This document shows positions 32,612 to 39,947 of a stretch of 64,000 bases of DNA, in pieces. Source of the stretch: Hydrogenophaga intermedia. GTDB lineage: Bacteria; Pseudomonadota; Gammaproteobacteria; Burkholderiales; Burkholderiaceae_C. Both the position numbers and the translations under genes were made by a program. Every line of letters starts with the position of its first letter. Positions within the stretch are counted from its first letter, which is position 1. The notes under the pieces are model-generated. The model was given only the letters and a program-made list of their open reading frames with translations, was not told the origin of the DNA and did no database searches. The stretch is from positions 155,070 to 219,069 of the forward strand of contig NZ_CCAE010000003.1 of NCBI RefSeq assembly GCF_000723405.1, read 5' to 3'.

Positions 32612-33389
32612 GTCGACCAATGGGTCGACGCCCCATCGGCTGGAGGCCACGGGCCTGTGCAAGGCCTTCGGTGGCCTGCAGGTCACGCGCGACGTGTCGC
32701 TCGCGCTGCCGGCGGGCGCGCGCACCGCGCTCATCGGCCCCAACGGCGCGGGCAAGACCACGCTGGTGAACCTGCTCGGTGGCGTGCTGCGCGCATCGGC
32801 CGGCAACGTGCGCCTGGACGGCGAGGACGTGAGCGAGTGGAACCCCGCGCAGCGGGCGCGCTCGGGCATCGTGCGCACTTTCCAGATCAACCGCGTGTTC
32901 AAGGAACTCAGCGTGCACGACAACGTGCGCTGCGCGGTGCTGCACCGCCATGGCCTGGCGCGGCGCGTGTGGCTGTCGCGCAGTCAGCGTGCGCAGGTGG
33001 ACGCCGAGGTCGACGAGGCCCTGGGCAGCCTGCGCATCCAGGGCCAGGCGCGGCGCATCACCGGGCAGATGGCCCTGGGCGAGCAGCGCCTGGTGGAGAT
33101 CGCGCTGGCCCTGGCCATGAAGCCCCGCGTGCTGCTGCTCGACGAGCCCGCCGCCGGCGTGCCCGAGAGCGAGAGCGGGCGCATCCTGGAAGCGGTGGAA
33201 CGCCTGCCGGGCGACCTGGCCGTGCTGCTGATCGAGCACGACATGGACCTGGTGTTCCGCTTCGCGCGCGACATCGTGGTGATGGTGCAGGGCGCCGTGT
33301 TCGCGCGCGGCACGCCGGCCGAGATCGCGGCCAACGAGGCCGTGCGCGAGATCTACTTTGGAAGGAGCGGCCATGCAGGCGGCCACTGA
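32598..33389 (+). CDS. ABC transporter ATP-binding protein, LivG type
   Basis: A 263-residue ATPase with Walker A GPNGAGKTT, Walker B VLLLDEPAAG and the H-loop LLIEHDMDLVF. The signature is MALGEQRLVEIA, the LivG-type variant of LSGGQ. ATG at 32598 lies 8 bases after AAGGAGG. It overlaps its neighbours on both sides. With the LivF-type protein it drives the importer. Confidence 0.92.
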   Translation: MASIESTNGSTPHRLEATGLCKAFGGLQVTRDVSLALPAGARTALIGPNGAGKTTLVNLLGGVLRASAGNVRLDGEDVSEWNPAQRARSGIVRTFQINRVFKELSVHDNVRCAVLHRHGLARRVWLSRSQRAQVDAEVDEALGSLRIQGQARRITGQMALGEQRLVEIALALAMKPRVLLLDEPAAGVPESESGRILEAVERLPGDLAVLLIEHDMDLVFRFARDIVVMVQGAVFARGTPAEIAANEAVREIYFGRSGHAGGH

Positions 33390-34092
33390 ACTGCGCTTCG
33401 ATCAGGTGAGCGCGGGCTACGCCGGCGCGCGCGTGCTGCACGGGGTCGACTTCACCCTGCGCCAGGGGCGCAAGCTGGGCCTCATCGGCCGCAACGGCGC
33501 GGGCAAGACCACCACCCTGGCCAGCGCCGTGGGCCACGCGCAACTGCAGGGCGGGCGTGTGCTGATGGACGGGCAGGACGTGGGCGCCTGGCCCACCCAC
33601 GCGCGTGCCCGCGCCGGTCTGGGCTACGTGCCGCAGGGGCGCGAGATCTTCCCCTCGCTCAGCGTGGAGGAGAACCTCATCGCCGCCCTGCAAGGCCGCC
33701 CGCGCGGCCCGGCGCTGGACCGCGTCTATGGCCTGTTCCCGCGCCTGCGCGAACGCCGCCGCAACGGCGGCACGCAGCTGTCAGGCGGCGAGCAGCAGAT
33801 GCTGTCGGTGGCGCGCGCGCTCATGGCCGGGCCGAGCCTGCTGCTGCTCGACGAGCCGCTGGAGGGCCTGGCGCCCAAGGTGCGCGACGAGCTGATGGAC
33901 GCCATCTCGGCCCTGGTGACGAGCACCGGTGTGGGCTGCCTGCTGGTGGAGCAGCACGTGGACGTGGTGCTGGACTTTGCCGACGAGGTGATCGTGCTGG
34001 AGCGCGGCGTGCCGGTGTTCCACGGGCCGGTCGAGGACCTGCGCCGCGACGGCGCCATCCTGGACCGTGCGATCGGGCTGGAGAAAGTGTGA
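33373..34092 (+). CDS. ABC transporter ATP-binding protein, LivF type
   Basis: A 239-residue ATPase: Walker A GRNGAGKTT, signature LSGGEQQMLSVA, Walker B LLLLDEPLEG and H-loop LLVEQHVDVVL. ATG at 33373 is chosen because GGAAGGAG lies just upstream; an in-frame TTG 15 bases earlier is less likely. The gene overlaps the LivG-type gene by 17 bases and the reductase gene by 4. Confidence 0.92.
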   Translation: MQAATELRFDQVSAGYAGARVLHGVDFTLRQGRKLGLIGRNGAGKTTTLASAVGHAQLQGGRVLMDGQDVGAWPTHARARAGLGYVPQGREIFPSLSVEENLIAALQGRPRGPALDRVYGLFPRLRERRRNGGTQLSGGEQQMLSVARALMAGPSLLLLDEPLEGLAPKVRDELMDAISALVTSTGVGCLLVEQHVDVVLDFADEVIVLERGVPVFHGPVEDLRRDGAILDRAIGLEKV

Positions 34093-35048
34093 GCGCTGCA
34101 GCGACCATGGCCCCCGTGTCCCTTCGCATCCACGCCATTGCCTACGGCGCCGACGACGTGCTGCTGTTCGACCTGCGCGCGCCCGCGCGCGGCGGGCTGG
34201 CGCCGTTCGACGCCGGCGCCCACATCGACCTGCGCCTGCCGCGCGGCATCACCCGCAGCTACTCGCTGCTCAACGACCCGGCCGAGCGCCACCGCTACGT
34301 GATCGGCGTCAAGCGCGAGCCCGAGAGCCGCGGAGGCTCGGCCTGGCTGCACGGCGACGCGCGCGTCGGTGCGCTCATCGAGGTGGACGGCCCGAGCAAC
34401 CACTTCGCGCTCGACGAATCGGCCCCGCACGTGGTGTTCATCGCGGGCGGCATCGGCATCACGCCGCTGTGGAGCATGGTGCAGCGCCTGGAACACCTGG
34501 GCACGCCCTGGACCCTGCACTACCGCGCGCGCAGCCGCCGCGGCGCGGCGCTGGTGGACGAGCTGGCCGGCCATGGTGATCGCGTGCACCTGAGCTTCGG
34601 CGACGAGGGCGCGCCATCCCTGGACCTCGCGGCCATCGTGGCAGCGGCGCCCGAGGGCGCGCACTTCTACTGCTGCGGGCCGGTGCCCATGCTGGAAGCC
34701 TTCGAAGCCGCCTGCGCCGGCCTGGACCCGGCGCGCGTGCACCTGGAGTATTTCGCGGCCAAGGAAGCGCCCGCCACCGAGGGCGGCTTCGTCGTGCACC
34801 TGGCGCGCAGCGGGCGCACCATTCCCATCGCGGCCGGTTGCACCATCCTCGACGCCCTGCAGGCCAGCGGCGTGGCCGTGCCCTCGTCGTGCCAGCAGGG
34901 CGTGTGCGGCATCTGCGAAACGGCCGTGCTGGCCGGTGTGCCGGACCACCGCGACCTCGTGCTCTCGGAACAGGAGCGCGCGGCGGGCCGCACGATGATG
35001 ATCTGCTGCTCGGGCGCGACGTCGGCCGAGCTGACGCTGGACCTTTAG
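34089..35048 (+). CDS. Oxygenase reductase of the phthalate dioxygenase reductase/VanB family
   Basis: A 319-residue reductase: an FMN domain (RSYSLLNDP), an NAD domain (FIAGGIGITPLWSM and FYCCGPVPMLEAFE) and a C-terminal plant-type 2Fe-2S domain with Cys in CQQGVCGIC and MICCSG, spaced Cx4Cx2Cx29C. It would pass electrons from NADH to the Rieske oxygenase at 28243. GTG at 34089 overlaps the LivF-type gene as GTGA, so it is the last gene of the same operon. Its stop overlaps the convergent LytTR gene by 4 bases. Confidence 0.93.
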   Translation: MSAAATMAPVSLRIHAIAYGADDVLLFDLRAPARGGLAPFDAGAHIDLRLPRGITRSYSLLNDPAERHRYVIGVKREPESRGGSAWLHGDARVGALIEVDGPSNHFALDESAPHVVFIAGGIGITPLWSMVQRLEHLGTPWTLHYRARSRRGAALVDELAGHGDRVHLSFGDEGAPSLDLAAIVAAAPEGAHFYCCGPVPMLEAFEAACAGLDPARVHLEYFAAKEAPATEGGFVVHLARSGRTIPIAAGCTILDALQASGVAVPSSCQQGVCGICETAVLAGVPDHRDLVLSEQERAAGRTMMICCSGATSAELTLDL

Positions 35049-35995
35049 GCGATCGAGGTGGCGGAGGCGGATGAACCCGTGATCGCCGCCTCCAGCGCCG
35101 CGCGGTGCCGCCGGCTGCAGGGCACCGTACCGCCGCCGCGCAGCAGCAGGCGCGCGTCGCCGCTGTCCAGCGGCTCGATCTCGGCGATGCGCTCGAGGTT
35201 GACCAGGTAGCTGCGGTGCACCTGCACGAAGCGCGCCGGGTCCAACTGGCGCGCGAACTCGGCCAGGGTGGAGCGCAGCAGGTAGTCGTGCCCGTTCACG
35301 CGCAGGCCCACGTAGTTGGCCTGGGCCTGCACCCAGTCGATGTCGTTGGCGGCGATGAGGAATTCCTTGCGCAGCTGGCGCACCAGGAAACGCTCGGGGC
35401 GGGGCGGTGGCGGCGGCTCGGCTGGCGCGGACACCGGTACCACGTCGGCGGGCACCGGCGTGGCGGCCGTCAGGGGCGGCTCGGGCGCGTCCAGCACCCG
35501 CGCCTCGCCCTGCAGGCGCAGCAGCAGCAGGCGGTACACGGTGAGCGCGCCCACGATGGCCGCGTAGGCGCGCACGTCCTTCAAATATTCGTAGCCCCAT
35601 TCCGACCACCAGGGCCCGAAGCCGTAGGCCTGCCCCGCCGCCGCGTGCAGCGCGTGGCGCAGCGCCACCATGCCCGCCACGTGCGCCAGGCTGAACAGCA
35701 CGCTGCCCAGCAGGTGCCAGGGCAGGTGGCGGGCCAGCGTGTCCCAGTGCAGCGGGAAGCGCCGGTTCCACCAGGCGATGCCGGGGATCAGCGCCAGCAG
35801 CATGGCGTGGCTGGTGCCTTCCCACACCGCCGCCTCCCACCAGCCCCAGGGCAGGCCGGCCTCGCGCATGTCGGCGCGCGCCACGGCCGTGTTCAACAGC
35901 GCGTGCACGCCGATGACCAGGACCCAGAACACCACCTCCGCGGTTCGGTGCCAGCGCGGGTGCTGGCGGAGCCAGGCGATGGGGTTCGTGGGCAT
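35045..35995 (-). CDS. Membrane-anchored LytTR DNA-binding regulator
   Basis: A 316-residue protein with an N-terminal membrane region of about four hydrophobic segments (VVFWVLVIGVHALLNTAV to YAAIVGALTVYRLLLL), a Pro-rich linker and a C-terminal LytTR domain (about residues 215-310) with FLVRQLRKEFLIAANDIDWV, ANYVGLRVNG and FVQVHRSYLVNLERIAEIE. There is no receiver domain, so it is not a standard response regulator; a one-component membrane sensor is likely. Three direct repeats in its upstream region fit LytTR binding. Confidence 0.87.
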   Translation of the reverse strand: MPTNPIAWLRQHPRWHRTAEVVFWVLVIGVHALLNTAVARADMREAGLPWGWWEAAVWEGTSHAMLLALIPGIAWWNRRFPLHWDTLARHLPWHLLGSVLFSLAHVAGMVALRHALHAAAGQAYGFGPWWSEWGYEYLKDVRAYAAIVGALTVYRLLLLRLQGEARVLDAPEPPLTAATPVPADVVPVSAPAEPPPPPRPERFLVRQLRKEFLIAANDIDWVQAQANYVGLRVNGHDYLLRSTLAEFARQLDPARFVQVHRSYLVNLERIAEIEPLDSGDARLLLRGGGTVPCSRRHRAALEAAITGSSASATSIA

Positions 35996-36013
35996 GGCCG
36001 CGAGTCTAGGGCC

Positions 36014-36059
36014 GTCCCGGCGGGCCACGTTTCGTCCCAAAGGGCCAACGGCCCGTCCC
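36014..36059. promoter_or_regulatory. Three GTCCC direct repeats at about 21-bp period upstream of the LytTR gene
   Basis: GTCCC occurs at 36014-36018, 36034-36038 and 36055-36059, with pyrimidine-C before each, spaced 20 and 21 bases. LytTR proteins bind direct repeats about two helical turns apart, so this array between the LytTR and acyltransferase genes may be its binding site. High GC content makes chance occurrence possible. Confidence 0.4.
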
Positions 36060-36100
36060 ACGGCGCGCCGTGGCCGGCCCCACCGCCCCAAGATGGCCCC

Positions 36101-37261
36101 ATGCAACGCCGACACGACATCGACACCCTGCGCTTCCTGGCCTTCGGGCTGGTGATGGTCTACCACCTGGGCATGGCCTACGTGGCCGACTGGCCCTGGC
36201 ACCTGAAGAGCGCGCACACCGCCGAGTGGCTGCAGTGGCCCATGCGCGCGCTCAACCTCTGGCGGCTGGACCTGGTGTTCCTGGTCTCGGGCCTGGCGCT
36301 GGGCTTGCTGATGCGCCGCGAGGCGCCGGCCCGGGCGCTGTGGCGACAGCGCAGCGCGCGGCTGCTGCTGCCGCTGGCGTTCGGCATGGCGGTGGTGGTG
36401 CCTTACCAGGCCTACGCGCAGGCGCTGGCCGGCGGCTTCATCGGGCCGGGCTTCGGCGCCTTCCTGTGGCGCTACGCGCAGGGCGGGCCCTGGCCGGCGG
36501 GTGCTTTCGATGGCTGGCAGTTCGGCATCACCTGGAACCACCTGTGGTTCCTGCCCTACCTGTGGGCCTACACCTCGGTGCTGCTGCTGGCGCGGCGTGT
36601 GCTGGCGCCGCTGGCTCCGCGCTTCCAGGCGCTGCGCGGCGCGGGGCTCATGCTGCTGCCCCTGGTGCCGCTGATGCTGTGGTCGCTGCTGCTGCGCCGC
36701 CATTTCCCGCCCACGCACGACCTGATCAACGACTGGTGGATGCACGCCGTGTACTTCACCGTCTTCCTCTACGGCTGGTGGATCGGCACCGACGCCGCGC
36801 TGTGGCGCGAGCTCACGCGCCTGCGCTGGTGGGCGCTGGGCGGGGCGGTGTTCGCCTTCGGCGCGCACCTGGGCGTTCGCCTGGGGCTGACGACGCCCTG
36901 GCCCTGGGTGCGGCTGGCGGCCGACGCCGTGTCCTGGTGGGCCATCGTGGCCGCGCTGGGTTTCGCGCACCGCCACCTGAACCGCCCCTGGCCCTGGCTG
37001 GGCTGGGCGCGCGAGTCGGTCTACCCCTGGTACGTGCTGCACCAGACGCTGATCATCGTGGCGCTGGCGTGGCTGATGCCGTTGGGCCTGGGGCCGGTGG
37101 CCGAGCCGCTGCTGGTGCTCGCGCTCACGGTGCTGGGCTGCTGGTCGATCAACGACGGGCTGATCCGCCGCGTGGGCTGGTTGCGGGCGTGTTTCGGGCT
37201 CGCGCCTGCGCGCACGTTCTCAGCGCCCCTGCAGGCGCAGCTGCCCCGGCAGGGGCAGTGA
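36101..37261 (+). CDS. Integral membrane acyltransferase family 3 protein
   Basis: A 386-residue membrane protein with about ten hydrophobic segments. It begins RRHDIDTLRFLAFGLVMVYH, the acyltransferase-3 opening with the catalytic His at the end of the first membrane segment. The WNHLWFLPYLWAYT stretch is also typical. These enzymes acylate extracytoplasmic glycans, peptidoglycan or glucans (OpgC-like). The gene is divergent from the LytTR gene, a likely regulator. Its 3-prime end overlaps that of the dehydroshikimate dehydratase gene by 42 bases on the opposite strand. Confidence 0.85.
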   Translation: MQRRHDIDTLRFLAFGLVMVYHLGMAYVADWPWHLKSAHTAEWLQWPMRALNLWRLDLVFLVSGLALGLLMRREAPARALWRQRSARLLLPLAFGMAVVVPYQAYAQALAGGFIGPGFGAFLWRYAQGGPWPAGAFDGWQFGITWNHLWFLPYLWAYTSVLLLARRVLAPLAPRFQALRGAGLMLLPLVPLMLWSLLLRRHFPPTHDLINDWWMHAVYFTVFLYGWWIGTDAALWRELTRLRWWALGGAVFAFGAHLGVRLGLTTPWPWVRLAADAVSWWAIVAALGFAHRHLNRPWPWLGWARESVYPWYVLHQTLIIVALAWLMPLGLGPVAEPLLVLALTVLGCWSINDGLIRRVGWLRACFGLAPARTFSAPLQAQLPRQGQ

Positions 37262-38125
37262 GCGCCGCAGCACGTCCTCGGCCAGCCAGAGTGCGCTGCG
37301 GCGCGCACGCTCGGCCACCATGGGCAGGGGCATCTGCTGGTAGTCGTCGTTGAAGACCTCGAAGCTGTAGTCGCCGGCATAGCCCATGCGGTCGAGCGTC
37401 TGCACCATCTCGATGAGCTGGGGCGTGTGAACGCCTTCGCCGGGGAAGACGCGCCAGGTGCGCGCGGTGGCCATGCGTTCCTCGAAGGTGCGGGTCTCCT
37501 GCCACAGGAAGTCGGAGAGCTGCACCAGGAAGACCTTGTCGGGCTCGATGTCGGCCAGCGCGTCCAGCGGCGTCTTCGCGGCGAGGATGTGGAAGCTGTC
37601 CAGGCACACGCCCAGGTTGGGGCAGTCGGCGCGACTCACCACGTCCCAGGCGGTGGTGTATTCGTTGATGGTGCGGCCCCAGGACAGGCCCTCGTAGGCG
37701 ATGCGGATGCCCAGCGGCAGTGCCAGCATCGCGAGCTTGCGCAGGTCGCGCGCGAGGTGATCGGGGTCTTGCGAGGCGTGGGCCGAGGTGGACGAGCAGG
37801 CCAGCAGCACCGGGCTGTCCAGCGCGGCGCACATCTGTAGCATGGTCTTGGCGATGTCCAGCTTGTAGTCGTGCAGGTGGCCCGAGAGGCCCTCGAAGTC
37901 GCGCAGCACCTGAAAGCCGGTGACGCGCAGGCCGCTGGCCTTCACCTCGGCCACGGCGGCCTGCCAGCCCTGCGGGTGACCCACCAGGTCGTTGGCCTTG
38001 AGCATCACCTGGCCGAAGCCGGCTTCGCGCATGGCGCGCAGCTTGGCGTCCAGCGGGCCGGCCAGGGTAATCGTGTCCATGCCGACGTCGCGCATGGCTT
38101 CCCGGGCGCTTCGGGGATCGGTCAT
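37220..38125 (-). CDS. quiC: 3-dehydroshikimate dehydratase, sugar-phosphate-isomerase-like domain (QuiC1 N-terminal half as a separate gene)
   Basis: A 301-residue TIM-barrel protein matching the N-terminal half of QuiC1-type 3-dehydroshikimate dehydratases, which convert 3-dehydroshikimate to protocatechuate. The metal ligands are all visible: Glu145 (IAYEGLSWG), Asp176 (GVCLDSFHIL), Gln202 (FLVQLSD) and Glu256 (FEVFND). RVFPGEG is also characteristic. In Pseudomonas-type QuiC1 this domain is fused to a 4-hydroxyphenylpyruvate-dioxygenase-like domain; here that second half is the separate gene just upstream, with a 4-base gap. It is the last gene of the IclR-controlled operon. A general xylose-isomerase-like epimerase is the fallback reading. 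Confidence 0.82.
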   Translation of the reverse strand: MTDPRSAREAMRDVGMDTITLAGPLDAKLRAMREAGFGQVMLKANDLVGHPQGWQAAVAEVKASGLRVTGFQVLRDFEGLSGHLHDYKLDIAKTMLQMCAALDSPVLLACSSTSAHASQDPDHLARDLRKLAMLALPLGIRIAYEGLSWGRTINEYTTAWDVVSRADCPNLGVCLDSFHILAAKTPLDALADIEPDKVFLVQLSDFLWQETRTFEERMATARTWRVFPGEGVHTPQLIEMVQTLDRMGYAGDYSFEVFNDDYQQMPLPMVAERARRSALWLAEDVLRRSLPLPGQLRLQGR

Positions 38126-38129
38126 GGCG

Positions 38130-39056
38130 TCAGCTCCGTGCTTGCGCCGCCAGCGGGTCCTGCACCAGCTCGAACACCACGCCGCCGAGGTAGGCCTTGG
38201 TGATGGCGCCACGCCGTTCGGCGTGCACGGCTTCCGATTCGACGAACTCCACGCCGCGTTCGCGCAGCGCGCGAACGGCGGTCAGCACATCGCTCACGCC
38301 GATGCCGATGCGCTGCCAGGCCTCGCGCTCGTCCAGCGCGTCCACCGGTGGCTCCACCAGTTGCAGCAGGAAGCCGCTGTCGGGCCGCCGCCCCGGCACG
38401 CGCAGCAGGTGGCCCGAGGGCATGATGCCGAAGCGTTCTTCGTCGGGGATGGGTGTGGCGCCGAGCAGGGTGTCGTAGAAGGCGGTCCAGTCCTGGCTGC
38501 GCCCCAGGCCGATGTATTGCACGAGGCCGAACAGGCGCAGGTCGAACAGCGCGGGCGGGCGCGGGTCCACCCCGGGAATGGGGACGAAGTCCACGTCGTA
38601 TATCGAGAAGTCGCGGTAGCGGTCGATCAGGTAGAGGCGGCTGCCGCCCACGCCGTGGATGGCGGGAATGTTGAGCTCCATGGCCTCGGGGTGCGTGGGC
38701 ACCTCCCAGCCGCCGCGCGAGAGCACGTACTCGCGCGCGGCGCGGGCGTCGCGCACGCGCAGGCCCACTGCGCCGATCGTGGGCCGCGCATCGCCGTGCG
38801 CGGCACCGAGCGCGTCGATGGGGTGCGCGTTGACGACGATGTTCAGCGCGCCCTGGCGGTACAGCAGCACCTCGCGGGAGCGGTGCCGCGCCACGGGGCG
38901 AAAGCCCATCATCTCCAGCACCTGACCCAGGGCCTGTGGCTGCAGCGTGGCGTACTCGACGAACTCGACGCCGTCGAGGCCCAGCGGGTTGTGTTCGTCG
39001 CTGGTGGACGCCTGCAGCGGCTCGCGCGCGGCCGCGTCGCTCATGGATGGGTTCAT
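38130..39056 (-). CDS. HPPD-like VOC domain protein (QuiC1 C-terminal half as a separate gene)
   Basis: A 308-residue protein of two VOC modules resembling 4-hydroxyphenylpyruvate dioxygenase, for example GLDGVEFVEYAT and LVQYIGLGRSQDWTAFY. Two of the three iron ligands of true HPPD seem to be lost: the DH of the second module reads GL in LFGLVQYIG, and the His of the QHIA-type motif is Arg in WQRIGIG; the final Glu remains in VVFELVQDP. Dioxygenase activity is therefore doubtful. The equivalent domain is fused to the dehydratase in Pseudomonas QuiC1, so a partner role is likely. It overlaps the AroE-like gene by ATGA. Confidence 0.8.
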   Translation of the reverse strand: MNPSMSDAAAREPLQASTSDEHNPLGLDGVEFVEYATLQPQALGQVLEMMGFRPVARHRSREVLLYRQGALNIVVNAHPIDALGAAHGDARPTIGAVGLRVRDARAAREYVLSRGGWEVPTHPEAMELNIPAIHGVGGSRLYLIDRYRDFSIYDVDFVPIPGVDPRPPALFDLRLFGLVQYIGLGRSQDWTAFYDTLLGATPIPDEERFGIMPSGHLLRVPGRRPDSGFLLQLVEPPVDALDEREAWQRIGIGVSDVLTAVRALRERGVEFVESEAVHAERRGAITKAYLGGVVFELVQDPLAAQARS

Positions 39057-39928
39057 GGCTTCGCCTCCTGTGGCGACGGCGGCGTGCCGTCGAGTTGAGC
39101 GAGTTCGCGCAGCCGCTCGGGCGTGGCCACCGGCAGGCCGAAGAACTCGAGGTACGCGGGAATCTGCTCGAACAGCATGTCGGTGCCCACCTGCACGCGA
39201 CAGCCGCGCGCCTGCGCGGCCGACAGGAACGCGGTGAAACGCTCGCGCATCACCACCTCGCCCACGAAGGTGCGCGCGTCGAGTCGGTCGACGTCCAGCG
39301 GCAGTGGGTCGCCGGGTTCCATGCCCAGCGGCGTGGCGTTGACCACGAGGTCGAAGCCCGCCGGGTCGCGTTCGCCGGTGCTGATCTGCAGCCGGGGATA
39401 GACCGCGCGCAGGCGAGCGCTCAGGGCTTCGCTCGCCGCACCATTCGTGTCGAACAGCGCCAGATGCGCCACGCCCGCCGCCGCCAGCGAGGCGGCGATG
39501 GCCGAGCCCACGCCGCCGCTGCCCACCACGAGGGTGCTGGCCCCCTTCAGCACCAGGCCCTTGCGTTGCACGCCGCGCACGAAGCCCTCACCGTCGAACA
39601 TGTCGCCGATCAGGCGGCCGTTGGGCGCGCGCTTGACCGCGTTGCAGGCGCCGGCCACCTGCGCGGTGCGCGAGACCTCGTCGAGCAGCGCCACCACGCC
39701 CACCTTGTGCGGCATGGTGATGAGCGCACCCAGCACATTGGGTGCGGCCATCAGCGGCGGCAGCAGCGCCTCGAGCGCGCCGGCGGGGCAGTCGAGTGGC
39801 ACCACCACCGCGTTCGTGCCGCTGGCCGCGAACCAGGGGTTGTAGATCAGCGGCGCCTTGAAACTGTGCGTGGGGTGGCCCAGGTGGACGATCACCCGGG
39901 TGTGGCCGTCGATGCGGGGCGTGTTCAT
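39053..39928 (-). CDS. Shikimate/quinate dehydrogenase family protein (AroE-like) with altered substrate serines
   Basis: A 291-residue AroE-fold dehydrogenase. Catalytic Lys75 (ITMPHKVGV), Asn96 (ACNAVKR) and Asp112 (GDMFDGEG) are in place, and the NAD(P) motif is VVGSGGVGSAIA. The two N-terminal serines that hold the shikimate carboxylate in E. coli AroE (HSKSP) align with Phe23 and Ala25 in HSFKAP. Biosynthetic AroE is thus unlikely; a catabolic enzyme on a related polyol acid fits the operon with TRAP importer, AroQ-like and QuiC-like proteins. Confidence 0.82.
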   Translation of the reverse strand: MNTPRIDGHTRVIVHLGHPTHSFKAPLIYNPWFAASGTNAVVVPLDCPAGALEALLPPLMAAPNVLGALITMPHKVGVVALLDEVSRTAQVAGACNAVKRAPNGRLIGDMFDGEGFVRGVQRKGLVLKGASTLVVGSGGVGSAIAASLAAAGVAHLALFDTNGAASEALSARLRAVYPRLQISTGERDPAGFDLVVNATPLGMEPGDPLPLDVDRLDARTFVGEVVMRERFTAFLSAAQARGCRVQVGTDMLFEQIPAYLEFFGLPVATPERLRELAQLDGTPPSPQEAKP

Positions 39929-39947
39929 GTCGCGGCGCCCCGGTGCA

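Noticed and set aside
35045..35995. Two-component response regulator reading of the LytTR protein
   Set aside because: The N-terminal half is membrane segments; no phosphoacceptor Asp receiver domain or neighbouring histidine kinase is present.
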